From: Gymnogyps californianus
Lineage: Eukaryota > Chordata > Aves > Accipitriformes > Cathartidae
Assembly (NCBI RefSeq): GCF_018139145.2
Contig: NC_059478.1
Span: forward strand, 28,923,001-28,987,000
DNA: 64,000 nt
Reading direction: 5' to 3'
Part shown: one piece after another, positions 36,711-49,889 of the stretch
Numbering within the stretch: the stretch's first letter is position 1
Layout of the letters: every line of letters starts with the position of its first letter
Made by a program: the position numbers and the translations under genes
The notes under the pieces: generated by a model
The model's input: the letters and a program-made list of their open reading frames with translations, nothing else
The model's database searches: none
Told to the model about the DNA's origin: nothing

Positions 36711-39217
36711 CTCAGGTGAGATAAGTCGGTGATGCTGTTCTGCGCATCCTGCCTACAGGGAGCTGACTGTAAAGCGATGCCTGAACAGCTACAGCCAACG
36801 TCACGGTGAACACCTGTACCATTAGCTGGCAGTGGTAACAGTCATCCTGTACCGAAATAACCATCAGAGGGCACTGCAAAACATGCTGTGCTAAACACAG
36901 TTATGCAATAGCTGTGTTGGAAGCTTTCATGTGCATGCAAGTTAAAAATCCAAAGTGGAGAAGTTCAGCTGCATAAACTGACTCATTAATGATTTCATGC
37001 TGTTATTTACAAGTGTTTTGAGTTCTATTTCTCTCTCACACACACTCCTGTTTACAGCAAAGCTATAGAGATGACTTCTCTTTTTAAAACACAAAAGAAT
37101 TTTCTGCTTATCTTCTTGTGGTTTTATGATGACTTATTGTTGCTACTAAGAAAACAGTAACAGAAACCGGACTCTCTATCCTGTTTGCTATTGTAATATT
37201 TGGGAAAAAATTGCACCAACTGCAACAAGATCTTAAAAAAGAAAAGGCGTTGATGTTTGAACACTTGAAGTTGTCAAGTATAAGACTTACAAGAAAGCTA
37301 CATGTTATGTAGCAAACCACAAAAAGGCAATAGTTTTTTTTCAGGCTAAAGCCCTCTATTGAGTACAGACTGCTTGTCAAATACTCCCTCTCTGGAATAC
37401 TAATTTCATAAAGCGAGGTTATTTTTTGTTTTTAAACTTCCTGCTTCAAAGGTGAAAGTGTCTGAGATCACCTTTTCAGTGTGCTTGTAACAAGTGGAGC
37501 CAAGGTATAAGTAAATATCCTAGTAGTGTATAGAACCCATAGCGTCTGGAAATCTGCCCCCAAAGTTTATGAAATTTTCCATTAATTTTCTGAACGTCAA
37601 AGGGTGTTAGAAAAAAACTCCTGTTGAGGAAGAAATGTCACTGGTGCTCTCAGTGACAGAAAAACAAAAGGAAATGTGAGAAAAGACTATAGAAGACTTG
37701 GACAAAGGCAGATTTTAGAGGAATGTATAAAAACTAATTTTCCATTCTCCCTACATAGGTAGGGCACTTGGAGTAAGAAGTCAGGAGACATCCATATCAC
37801 CACTGTGGGGACACATGTTACTGGACTGTCACTGTTCTTGGCCATCCAGTGAAGGACCCACAGCAGCTCAGGACGCAGAAGCCAGTTCCCGGTTCTGCGA
37901 TCATGGCCTCAAGGCTACCGAGTCTTCTCTTTCTTTAAGCTTTGTTTCCCTTACACCCAGATGTTTCTCAGTTGCAAACCCACTTGGTTTTATCCTCTTA
38001 GGAGAGGTCCATCCACTATCTCACCTGCCCCCACCTTCTTCTCTCCTAAATACTGATGTCCCCTGCTCTGGACAGCTGTTCTGGTCTCTTGATTCTCCCT
38101 GTGTTCCAATCCTATCACTCCTACTTCTAGTTCCTTCTCCTGCCCTTTATTTGCTCTTATCCCTCTGCCTTTATATGCTTTTCTTTCTATCAGCTTTTAT
38201 AGTTTTCAGTTCTGAACCTTTCTTGGAGCTCATCTGTGATGTGAATTTTACCTTCTTATTAAAGCATTAAAAAACCCCCATACCCGATATATTCCTGTTA
38301 AAATGCAATAAAAAATTCAATTATATTGTGCCTTGGATTTTTGTTGTAATCCTCATATTAAAATTTGTGTTCAGTATTAACAAAATTAAAGTCAATTTCT
38401 TTACCAATGAATTACAGGTAACATAAATAAAGAAGAAAAAATGAACTACAGATATTGTGTAGATACCGTGCCTTCATATTATTATACCCATAATCGGTAA
38501 ATCTCATACTAATGAGCTACAAGATTTAAATGCGAAGAATGTGTTTAGTGAATTATTGTCAATCAATGTCTATACAACAGGGTAAGAATAATCTTGAATG
38601 GCAATACACCTATTATTATAAATTCCTAAGTACTTCATTACTTCAAAATGTCACTCTCAATTTATAGAGTAACAGATAAACATCTTTCAACTGTATACCT
38701 CACTGCATCTACTTCTGTGTTATTGAAACACTGTTTTTGAAAAGTCTTGTCATCACTTACTCATTCTGCATTGTTCTGAATGGTGATTCAGTACTGGCGT
38801 ACTTCTGGTTAAGGCTGCTTTTCAATCTCCTTTTAAACGTATACATTTAAGATATATCAATCTATTTTTGTTTTCTACCTATGACTTGGAGCTGGTCATT
38901 GGGAAAAAATCTGATTGTCATTTCCTTGTATGAGTATATTAAGCTGTATAATACCATTGTAAATCTAAACGGTTACTCATGACTAACATTCAGAAAAAGG
39001 AAACAAATTGAAAATTACAAGACCAATAAGAAGGAGGTTTTTTGAGAGACCCAAATAAATACACAAAGAAGATTTAATGTTTTTAATTTCTGATGATGGA
39101 AGAGACACTAAAACACATCACACCCAACTTCATTGGCTAAAGAAACAGCTGGTTAATTTTGCAACCCCAGTGATCTGTGGAAGCCAGTAGGTACCTGCCG
39201 TAACTTTCAACGCTCAC

Positions 39218-39306
39218 CTCATCCTTTATGTCTTCCTGCTGCTGGGCACTGAAGATCTCCATTGCAGCCATCAGCCTCATCATTAGCTCATCCACTGTTG
39301 TGTTAC
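39218..39306 (-). CDS. FAF1: FAF1 exon encoding the end of the UAS domain
   Basis: The 89-bp exon has acceptor TTGCTAG and donor GTGAGC. It starts with the last two bases of a Gly codon split across the intron (G|GT) and ends in phase 0. It encodes NTTVDELMMRLMAAMEIF, then SAQQQEDIKDE. This is the C-terminal helix of the UAS thioredoxin-like domain leading into the coiled coil. It matches human FAF1 as I remember it except Ser for Thr in EIF(S/T)AQQQ. The UAS domain of FAF1 is reported to bind long-chain unsaturated fatty acids. Confidence 0.97.
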
Positions 39307-39486
39307 CTAGCAACAAAGGAAGATAGCTGAACTTCATATCATTAAAGTTATTAAACAAAAAAGAAGTCATTTTAGAATTAATCCATACGAAATAGCCAGA
39401 CAAAAAAGAAAAAAAAAGAGTAGAAAATGCAAGTATCTCAGCAGAATGCTTTTAGTTTGCCTTGTTATTGAAAATTTGAATTTTTT

Positions 39487-39535
<49 letters not shown>

Positions 39536-41918
39536 CAAATGTTGATCATAGGCTAAAATTTTAGGTGGTTCAATTCTGAACAATTGCTTTTGTGCTTGCA
39601 TGGAATAACTCTATTTTTTCTTTTAATCACTGATGTTAAATGAAAGTAATATATCCTGGGTTCCCAGACATGAAATTGATTTTACAGTTTTATAATTCCC
39701 AGGTATAACCAGGGAGACTGAAGCAATTGCTTAGTCAGGTAACAAAAGATAGGATGTTGGCAGCAGCATCCAAGTGGATTGGTTTAAAAAAAATGGAAAA
39801 ACCCAGAATACAGCGATCGAATGGATGTGTGCGCACACATTTTTATTCAGGTATAACTAGTAGTAAAATTTCAAATACTATAATATATTCTCTTCAGTGT
39901 ATTTACTTCTGATAAAACTTGTAAATCTAATAACAGCAGAAAAGTAAGTCATCTGTGTATATATCAAGAATACCGCACATGCATAGGAAAATAGATATCT
40001 CCTCACATTTTTCTACCAGCGTGCCTTCAATCTTCAGTAAGACAGAGAGATTAGTTTTAGTTCCTACCAAGATGCACTCAGTCTTTGGTTTCTCTTCCTA
40101 AGCTGAAGACTAGACTACCCATTAGAGTCACTTGTCATAGTAGTTAAAAGGTCTTAGACCATGAGAAATGGTCAAAAACTATAAACTCTTAACATCTGCC
40201 AGCCTAAACAGCCTTTGAACCCTAGCAGAACAATACCAACAAGAGCTAGATTTATACTGGTGATGCTGGTCAAAATTTTAAAAGGAGTAAACTAAGCAGA
40301 AGCCACAGTACCACTAAAGAAAACAAAACTGTCCCTGTAGTTTCCAACCCCAGAAAAAAAATATAAATCGAAAGCAAACTTAGACAGTCTGCATTTCAGT
40401 AAACACCACTGGGACTTAAGTTTCTATATTGTTGTATCTTTTCTGTAAACATGCCTTCTCACTCAGCCCTGAAAAGCCCTCATTGTTCCCATTTCTAGCA
40501 TTTGCTACCTTAGCAGAAAATGTTATCCCACATGCTACAACACGCATGACTTCAGAGACTACCATTCATTTCAGGGCATATTGTTAAAAGATACCAGTGT
40601 CCCAATTCATGGGAAAATAACAAGCACAGCACATTTGATTTTTGTTAAAGGATAAATTTAGGTAAGGCTGCAACAGATGATCACTTTACTTTAGTTTAGT
40701 TCAAAAGATTGCAGAAAACCTGACAAATCATTAAAACTTGATGAATGCAATGAAATAATTTGGATTATTTTATAATATAAAGCTGCATTGTATTATGACT
40801 TTGAGTCACCAAGTTGCTAAAACACTTAAGTAATTTAAGCCAGTAAGCACCACTGACTTCAGTGGGATAGCACAGGTGCTGAACTATGCTGCACAGTTAT
40901 AAAAACAAGAAAATCTATTTATAAGATTATTTGTATGAATTAAGTTTTATAAGTGACAGAAGTACCAGGAATTAGTGTTGTGCTGTACCTTGCACTAAGG
41001 AGACAAAATCCATGCAAAATTAACAATTTTGTCCATAGGAAGGAGCACTGCAGATACCTCAAGAAAATCATTAATCCCATATGCAGGAAGAAACAGTAAT
41101 GCTGTCTGCAAAAGGCAGTATTTCCTGAGGCTGAATTTCCTCAGGAAAATAAGGAGATTAGAATAAAGACTGCTAGATATAAGCAATAAATAAATGAGGA
41201 CACGGTGTCATCAAGGCAAACTTGTGGAGAAAGCAGAAGAAATGAGAGGCAGGCATTCTTTGATGTATTTTAATTTGAAGAGTTACTGAGAACAGCAGTC
41301 AAAGGGCATCACTCCACATCTAAGTCATCTTGCTGTCAGTGAAATCAGAGGAATGGTTATGTCAGAACTGCTCATCTAAGCCAGAAAGCTTCATTTATGT
41401 GAGATTATATTAGTAACTTAATTCTGATCCGATTTGTGGTCTCAACACTACAGGCAGGTCTGAAAAAGCAACTCACGTTCAAATGAGAACAACTCACGTT
41501 GCCCGCTACATGCAACAGGAGTCCACATATTAACAAGGAACTATGCGCAAAGAACTAAATGCATTCTGGCACTACACAAAAAGTGTAGCCAAAATCTTTT
41601 GGAAATCAGGGATATATCTGGATATAAATTTGGAAAACTAACTGTAGCTCCTTATTTAGGAAATTTGGCTTCTACTTTAAAAAAAATGAAAAACTTAAAC
41701 TATGATTCTACTACAGTCATGACAACTTCGATCTCTAATACCATGTTAATTAATACATTTATGAATAGTAGCTATTTATATCGTGGCAACCAAAAGTTTC
41801 TTTTGTGCAATAAATTCATATTCTGAACATCTTAAAAAAGAAACAGTTAGCAAAGATGTCTTCTAACATTTTCAATACTCACATAAGAAATACTCTTAAT
41901 ATAAAGCGAGAACTGTAC
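39307..41918 (-). other. FAF1: FAF1 intron (2.6 kb)
   Basis: The donor is GTACAG and the acceptor TTGCTAG. It contains a (TA)n/T30 low-complexity tract (39481-39530). Around 40847-40865 there is a fragment, CACTGACTTCAGTGGGAT, resembling the core of an amniote dispersed repeat. No gene was seen. Confidence 0.85.
39481..39530. repeat. (TA)n followed by T30 low-complexity tract
   Basis: T7, then a TA-dinucleotide run, then 30 uninterrupted T on the plus strand (A30 in the FAF1 sense strand). It lies about 175 bp upstream of the exon 39218-39306 acceptor in transcript direction. Length is probably variable. Confidence 0.95.
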
Positions 41919-42055
41919 CTTGTATTACATTCAATACTTCATTAGATGATCGTTTTCCCATAATAATAAGGAAAAGTGGAAACTGGTCTGTCTTCTGAGT
42001 TCGAATTGTCTGGGCTACAACACTCCCGAAGTGTCTAGTGCACATCGTCAGAAAC
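41919..42055 (-). CDS. FAF1: FAF1 exon encoding the central UAS (thioredoxin-like) domain
   Basis: The 137-bp exon has acceptor CACATAG and donor GTACAG. It starts with the third base of an Arg codon and ends with the first base of a Gly codon. It encodes FLTMCTRHFGSVVAQTI, then RTQKTDQFPLFLIIM, then GKRSSNEVLNVIQ. The QFPLFLIIMG segment is a hydrophobic core strand of the thioredoxin-like fold; the usual thioredoxin CxxC pair is absent, as expected for UAS domains. One difference from human (Thr for Asn in MC(T/N)RHFG) is from memory. The frame joins exactly to both neighbouring exons. Confidence 0.97.
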
Positions 42056-43633
42056 CTATGTGGGGAAAAAAAGAAATAGTTAACATTGTAAAGGTGTTTC
42101 TGAAGTTAGTTTTTAAAACATAATTATGCTAAATTCAGCAGTTTAACTGAGTGTTACCTACTGTTTAAGATCTAGGCTCCTGCATTCAATTCTAGAGCTC
42201 TTTATCCCTTTTTATGATTAAATTATGAGAATATTTACAAAGATGATAGACCCCAGATTGTCTAAATTAAAACAATTAATAACCAGTTGAGACAGTGATT
42301 TATCTGATGGAGAACTCCATTTCCTGTTACACTATTCTGCAGGCTACAATTCAAAACTAACTCCCCCCAAATAATCATGCTAAATCAATTGTTAAAAACT
42401 TCTAAAGAGAAACTAAGTAGAGTCATAATCTAATAAATATGGCGAAGTATAAAAATAGTATAATTTCATACAAAAGCATAATTTAATAATGAAAGATCAA
42501 TAAATTGCTTTTATCAGTCACAGAATTAAAACATGGTACTTCAGAATTGTGTTTTCGTTTGTACTAGTGCCCTGCCAGTGACATACTTAGTAGTGTGGTC
42601 TAAAAAACAATAATTCTAAGCTTTTGACCAAAAAAAGCTCTTGGATATTAGCATACAGAAGTCTAGCATTAGTATTCTTAACACGATCTTGAATAAATGA
42701 AAAAACTGATAAAGCTTTTCTCTTCCATTAGAGGACTGTTTGAAATTAGCATTTCTTTCAAGAGAAAAGGGTAGCTTATGATATGTTTTCAGATCTGATG
42801 GTAAAAAGTAAATGTCATAATAATAATGAATTATGAAAGACCAAATGCAAATATAGAATGCTTTAATAAGATCCAATTTAATAAAGTCTGTAAAAATAAT
42901 AGACTTTTAATAACACGGGTCACAAAAGGCAAAACAGTGGAAATTCTGAGGACTAGCCACTGGTACAGGCTTATTAATTCTTAATTATGTTCATGAAAGG
43001 CAACTTAAATCGTGTGTTTTCTTATGCCTTATGATAATATTTTAGGTAACAACTACTCTGAAATGTATGCTCTAACTGAAGAGCAAAGTCCTGTTGTCAC
43101 ATGCATTAGAAGCCAAATCTATTTGAAAAGACAAACTGCACTAAAATGTCAAGTGCTCCAAGTAATTTCTCAAAGATACTGAAAAGATTCAAAATTGTAA
43201 TTTTTTAATCAATATATATTGTATTTAATAAAATGGCTAAAAATTGATAAGCTTGATGAGTACAACATTGGACTTGTTTGAGGCACCTGAAGTATAAATA
43301 AAAGCCCTCCTCAGAGACAATTTGTAGTGTAACTATGGCCATAGTTGGATGGAAGGCAATGAGCAGGGGTAGCTAGTGAGTATTTCAAAGCCATAAATGT
43401 TACTGGAAAATAGCTTTCCTTGCCTCCTTGATTCTCTGTCTTTCACAATTCAGAACGATCACACACAAAGACAATGTCAAGAACACCAAATAGAGACTGC
43501 TATATCAGAAATAGCTACGTAGAGACATACCATCTGGTAAAGATAAAATAAAGTGTCCTTAAAGTCTGGACATATAAACTCTTAAGCTAAATAATGTTTT
43601 TTGATGTTTGCTTTTCAGGGTGGGAATACGTAA

Positions 43634-43707
43634 GTGAAATCTTGGCCTCACAGAAGTCAATGGTGATCTTCCACAGCAAAATGACTTATGTGAGTTCAAG
43701 GTTTCAC
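43634..43707. repeat. Imperfect inverted repeat, relic of an ancient amniote repeat
   Basis: 43634-43658 and the reverse complement of 43683-43707 agree at 21 of 25 positions, with a 24-bp spacer. The arms contain GAAATCTTGGCCTCACAGAA and GTGAGTTCAAGGTTTCAC. The arrangement (GAAATC…GGCC…GAAGTCAATGG) resembles a self-complementary dispersed repeat I know from reptile and bird DNA. It could be a MITE-like DNA transposon remnant. The family name is unknown to me. Confidence 0.6.
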
Positions 43708-46700
43708 TCCTGGAAGTAATAAAGACAGTGGACCATTGAACTGAATTCCTGAAACTTGTATATTAAAACTGTTTAACAGTCTTCAACACACCACAGAAGA
43801 AAAGCACTCAAGTTTCATAGGAAAACAAAATATTTAACTGGAGGTGAGAAAGTGCTGTAGAGAATAATGCTAGAAGGAACAAAACTAAAGAGACTATTAC
43901 AATACTGTTTGCACTAGTCAAAGGTGTTGGTTTGGGTTTTTTGTTTTGTTTTGTTTTTTAATCAATTCTGTATTGAGTCAACCCATAACTCAGTCTCAAA
44001 ATATGCTTTTATAGGTATGGGTTTTGTATGCAGAGAATTCTGAATGAAGTAGGTATTTCAGTATGTTAAAAGATTTCCCCAATATTTTTTTTCCAGAAGA
44101 TGAATTTTTATATGTGGAACTTCTGGCTGACTATATAGAATCTAACTGATTATGATACCTTGGGCTCCTCTATAATCAAGGCTGGGAACAGGTTTCAACT
44201 CCCTGGCTTCAGAAGATGGCATGTCATGCCAGGCTCTTGTAAGGGTACACATACTTTCCTGGTTGAGTAACAGCAGAAGAGATGCCAGATGCCAACATCT
44301 CCCATCATGGTGGTCTTTTTTCTCGAGGCCACTTCTTACAGCCACTGGTCCCATCCGCCCTGCTCTTTCCAATTGCCTCCCTTCATCTGCCGCTGTCGCA
44401 ATCTGCTCAGCTCGCAGGGACAGCAGCCAGCTCGCTCACATACCAGTTACAAGAGCAGCTCATGCCAATTCTGACCCGAATGCCACAGATTTGCCATCAT
44501 TCCCATCAGGCAGCCTTTGTCTTTCTTGAGGGAGGAATGAGAAACAACTCTTCTTCCCAGCACTTCCAACTTTGAATAATGAATGTCCAAATTACAGCAT
44601 GGGCAGCTGCAATGACGATGTTTGGGGGGGATGAATGACCAGCTGGTGGTTATCAATGCGTATCTTCAGAGCAGAGTAAATACACACAAGAAACTCTTCT
44701 CACTAACATGATCCATCAAAATAGATCCTGCCCTTTGGAACCAAGTAAGACCCCACTTGTCTGTTGAACTAAAATGTAGTAAAGCCAACAAAAATGTGAA
44801 GGTACTCAAATGATGCAACACTGAATAAAGAGATAGCAGCAGCAATCTCCAACACGTACACCGTATAACTCCTGTTCACCAGTGATTACGCACTCACACA
44901 CATGCTCTTCACCAGGTCAGCGGTAAATGCTCAGCAATTACTCATAACACGTCTCTTCTTTTCATTTTACTAGACGGATAGGAATTGAATTTTCATTCAT
45001 GAACCCCATTCAGTTTTTCTCATACCTTTTAATAGATCTTGCAACTACTTAACTAATTTCGCTTTTTTTTCCCTCCTTTTCTGCCTTTACTGATTCGATA
45101 TTTGCAGACCTTTTTACTTTCTTCCACATTCATATCCAGGAAAAAAAAAAAATCTCCTCTGTGCTAATATTTACCATCAGAAGTATGTGAGTAGGATCAA
45201 AACAATTTGGTGCAATAACCAGTATCTTACTCTGTACATCACTAACAAGGGATTTTCTTACTTTCATCTAAACAGAAGTGTGCCAGATCTTTCAGTGGCA
45301 TCTCCAGAGCTGCCAAGAGAACTGCCTGTGGAGTGCATCAAAGAGCCAGATGTCCCTCCAGGGAGAACTGTTTTCCACAACATGCTGGATTACTGTGATC
45401 TCCAACCAAAAGTGGAAATAGAGGAACGCTGCCAGAAAGGGAGGGCAAATGGCACCCTACTAGTCCTTTTATTTTTAAATTACAAAAATATTCAAAGACA
45501 GAGAAGTATGAGAAAGGCAAAAAAGCATTTTATGAAGGAAAATCCATTAAAAAAAAATCTCAAAAGTTACAAGAATAAAGCTCATCAAGAAAAGTAATAG
45601 TTTTGGCAGACAGCAGCATTTCTTTACTTCTTTCATGACTCGCTTGCAACGAAACCAGCAGTTATTAAAGCTACAGAATAAACATGGACACTGACCATGG
45701 CTCGACAAATACAGAAACAAACCCTAAAAAAATTACAAACTTATCTTAATTTTTTAAATGTAGATTGAACAGGTATTAATTCTTTAGACATAGTTCACTC
45801 CTTAGTTAAAAGCAGCACACAGGAAACATTATTCTGGTGAAGATGTTAATTTGGGGGGTTGCTGATCACTGCACAGCAGTTATCACTCCATGTGCACTCT
45901 GAGATAACCTGTGTGAAGAGTTATCATGTTTGTAGTGTGTTAGTTTCCCAGAGAAGAATGTTACCATTCCCTACCAGCTAATATGTGACACTTTACATTA
46001 AAATACACTCCTGACATAATTTTTTTGTAATTTTATCATAAAATGTAACTTATTTAATATTACTTCAAAAAAGCTCCTAGAAGGCAATTATGAAAAAATA
46101 ACAGCTTTAAAAATCTACTGAAAAAAGTTTAAAATATTACTGAGTCTCAAAACCAAAGGGAATATTTATTACAACTTAAGTCTGTGGTCTACCATAGCTC
46201 CTGATCTCAGATATGCTACGTAGAACTTTGTAAATGCTGGGGTTTAGCAATAATACGTTTTTGTGAGAATGTGCAGCTTTTAATTTTTAACAAAAAAACT
46301 GGCCACCTCTGGCTGCAGTGCTGATCATCAAAAGTGTTGATCTCAGAGCTCAGTATTTTTTGATCTCTGGAAAGCTTTTGATCTATACGATACCTATTTA
46401 CACCACAAAATATGTATTGCCTTTTGTGGGGGTGAGCCCAAAGGAGAAAGCCAGCCCCCAGGTGGGAGATGGCAGCTGTTCCCAATGGGAGGTGTTTCAT
46501 CATTACAATGACTGGTATTATCTCATGGTTTCTTTATGTATCTCCTGCTCAAGTATTATGTTGTTTCACATTTTTGTTATTCATATGGACAGGATCTACT
46601 GCAGTCAAGTCTGGATCCGTGATTACGCAAGTTCCCTCCTTACCACACCATGAATATGAACAAACAAACAAAAAAGCTATGATGCTAAATACTTTAGAAA

Positions 46701-46966
46701 AATGTAAATATTCCTTTAATATTTCAGTTTAAACAATTTAGTAAGCTAAGGGCATCTCTGGTGCCCAGTCCCTAAAGGGGGCACAAGGCAGAGGCGTTCG
46801 TTGGCTCCCAAACTGTCATGTTGTATTTTCCAATGTGAACTGGTTCAAAGTGATTCCTACTCCTACCTAATAGAGGATGAATTTACAAAGAATTGAAGAA
46901 CTGAAGAGGAATTCAAGAAAGAACTTAGCAAAGAATTGATGATTCTGAGCAATAAGAGTCCTCTGC

Positions 46967-47557
46967 TGTCGTGTTTAACCCCAGCCAGCAGCTAAGCACC
47001 ACGCAGCCGCTCCCTCACTCCCGCCCCCCCCAGTGGGATGGGGAGGAGAATCGGGAAAAAAGGTAAAACTCGTGGGTTGAGATAAGAATGGTTTAATAAC
47101 TAAAGTAAAATATAATACTAACAACAATAATAATAATAGTAATGAAAAGGAATATAACCAAAAAAAGGAAGGGGGGGGGGGACGGGGACGACCCAAAAAA
47201 CCCCCAGTGATGCAAAATGCAATTGCTCACCACCTGCTGACCGATGCCCAAGCAGCGATCCGCACCTCCCGGCCAACTCCCCCCTGTTTATATACTGGGC
47301 ATGATGTTCTATGGTATGGAATACCCCTTCGGCTAGTTCGGGTCAGCTGCCCTGGCCATGCTCCCTCCCAGCTCCTTGCACACCTGCTTGCTGGCAGAGC
47401 ACGGGAAACTGAAAATCCTTAACTTAAGATAAGCGCTGCTTAGCAACAACTAAAACATCAGTGTGTTATCAACATTATTCTCACACTAAATCCAAAACGC
47501 AGCACTGTACCAGCTACTAAGAAGAAAATTAACTCTATCCCAGCCAAAACCAGGACA
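46967..47557 (-). mobile_element. Solo LTR of an endogenous retrovirus (ERVL type), 591 bp
   Basis: I recognise this as a common neoavian ERV LTR family. Read on the minus strand it starts TGTCCTGGTTTTGGCTGGGA and ends in CA, the canonical TG…CA ends. It is flanked by an exact 5-bp direct repeat TCTGC (46962-46966 and 47558-47562), the target duplication length typical of ERVL/class III elements. A TATATAAA box (47287-47294) and ATTAAA (47092-47097) lie in the right order in minus orientation, about 195 bp apart. No internal retroviral sequence remains, so this is the product of LTR-LTR recombination. It lies in sense orientation inside a FAF1 intron. Simple (ATT)-like and G/C runs within it are part of the family. 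Confidence 0.88.
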
Positions 47558-49889
47558 TCTGCATTTCCATTAAAAATCACAGTGCAACGCAGCACTGCTG
47601 CCTGCTGCCCTTGGCCTTGATCCAGTGGAAGGACTCTAAAAGAGCAGAGGAATTCAGTCTCCTTTCTCTTTCCACTCAGAAAAGTGGCAACTGGCATGGC
47701 TTTGAAAGACATGGACACCACCTACCAGTCATCACTGAAACCAAATACTAACTACTCGATGCCTGTCCTCCGTTGTGGTATCAATTTTCAGTTACCTATT
47801 GGAATCAAACTGATGATACAATCTGATAGGATGAACAGCTCTGCATACATCCCCAAATCAATCTATCTTCTCAAGACATCGTGAATAAAATGTGTCAAGC
47901 AGTCATGGCATAGTGTAGTTGCAGAAAGAGTAACTAAATCTAAAATGCTAATTCTAGCTCTTTTTTGTTAATCAAGTAAACCTGCAGAAGGAAACTAATG
48001 CAGAGCAAGCTGCGTATCATACATTGTAGTGGACTCCTGGAATGTGCAAAGAAGGACACCTGATGCTACATTTTGAATGTTTTTTGTACGTTCAAACAAA
48101 AATTGAAAGCTCTCCTTTGCTTTTGCGTTTCTTAAATTCTCCCCAGCACCTTAAGGTTAATTAATAATTACATTAGCAAATCTGTCTAGCGCACTAAAGG
48201 GCAAATTCTCTTCCATACAGAGAGAATTCTGCTCTCAAATGTATAGATAAAATGTATTACAATAAATACAAAAAATTGCATAGGATTTTAGATCAATTTT
48301 TCCTTATTTTCTGTACCAACATAAATAGCAGAGATCTGGTTATTTGTTACAGTCTTACCCATAAATATTCCTGTAGTTACTTTTAATTTTCACACATTGG
48401 TGGGAAAACTTTGGAAAAGCTCTTCCTAAAATGAGGCCCTTCGGCACATGATGCCCACCATGCTTCTTGCAAAGGACTCTAACAGAAAGGCTGCACTGGA
48501 GATGTTTTTGCTATATCATCTCAGCCTGAAGTCCTGCTCAAAAAGCAGCAGCGGGACAAAATCTGATAACCTCTTCTAAAATATCTATTCCCTTTCAGTC
48601 TGAACTGGTGTTTAGTCCACAACCGGGATGATTTTGGGCCAAAAAACGCGTGATTTATTTATGGCCGGGTACTTCCCAAGGCCAACCTTACTTTAAGAAA
48701 CTTTAGAACTTCAGAAATGGGTGTGAAAAAAAGGGTAACTTTTCTTGAACATGAAGAAAACAATGATGAATATTATTAAATATGCAATATTTCTGATTAT
48801 TTTTAATAATAATTATATATTGTGCAAAGTCAACATAAGACTCATTAAAATGTTAATGTAAAAATAACATTTTGGTATTAGGAATTTACACTTTAAAAAA
48901 AAGTAAAAGCTGAGATCATGAAATGGTATATTAAAATAAGCTTGCTATCCATAGTGTCCATAGTACAGAGTTATTGTCTTACCCACATTAGTAGGGTCAT
49001 AACTGTTGACTCAAACACAAGGGGGAATGAGCAACTGATACAAGGCATGGTTTAAAGATGTATAAAGCAGCCTGAATCAAATGATGTGGATATCCTCTTT
49101 AGTATCCACACACTAAATATCCAGGGATTCAAATGTAAAAACTATGATTTTATCCACTTTTTCTTTATGTGAGAGTAAAGCCTAGATGAGTGGGTTATCT
49201 CTCTCTTCATAAAACATGGAAGATCTAATTTCATCCTGGCAAGGTTCAAAGAGATTAGATAAATACTTTATAACCCCGTTTAGTCTAAAACACATCCCTC
49301 TAGAAACTCATTAATCCATCCTTTCAGATACCATGGGACACTGGACAAAATCATTGGTAAAAGTATAAATAAAATGTACCTGGACCCCTTGCTAAAACGC
49401 TGTACTAAAAATGGAAAACACAAGATGCGCTTGCTTATCAGTGGTAGTTTTGATTATTGCCTATCATATTAGAAAGGCATGTAATATATGATTTGCTAAG
49501 GAATATCCAAGGCTTGCTTCAGGTAGATTTAATAATAACCTAGATAAGAACAGAGAGTATGTTTAGTTACTTTACAGATGTTAGTAAAGTAGCAGAAGCT
49601 ACAAGCACATTGGAAGTCAGTAAAAGAATCCAGATTAATCTTCACAAATCAGAGAAAGGTCCTGACAAGTAAAATGTGATTCAACAAGGTCAATGAAAGT
49701 CTCCAAGTAGGAGGAACAATTGCACAAATACAGAATAAGAATCAAGCAGTAAGGGAAGAAGAAAAGTCATGATGTGAAGAAGACAAGCATCATACTGGGG
49801 TGAGTAAACAGAAGCATGGTTTGTACAACGTGAAATAATCCTCTTTCTGTATTTAGCACTGAGAAGGCAGTTTTAGGCACAGGGCATCA

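Larger units (their letters stand above)
28825..39217 (-). other. FAF1: FAF1 intron (10.4 kb)
   Basis: The donor is GTGAGC and the acceptor TTTCTTTAG. It contains a GC-rich patch (29040-29430), a G-quadruplex-capable tract on the sense strand (31095-31134), a G-rich plus-strand stretch (33487-33521), a relic amniote repeat (34240-34299), a 17-bp palindrome with a central AP-1 site (36694-36710) and a pyrimidine-rich stretch around 37900-38240. No supported gene was found. The 151-codon plus-strand open frame at 37815-38270 lies in the pyrimidine-rich stretch and has no recognisable domain. Confidence 0.85.

Noticed and set aside
37815..38270. 151-codon plus-strand open frame with hydrophobic C-terminal stretches
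   Set aside because: It lies in a pyrimidine-rich stretch, which yields Leu/Ser/Pro/Phe-rich translations by composition. No family is recognised and no conserved start context was noted.
45187..45597. 136-codon plus-strand open frame
   Set aside because: No domain or family is recognised, and it ends in an A-rich lysine-biased tail typical of intronic sequence. There is no splice or promoter support.
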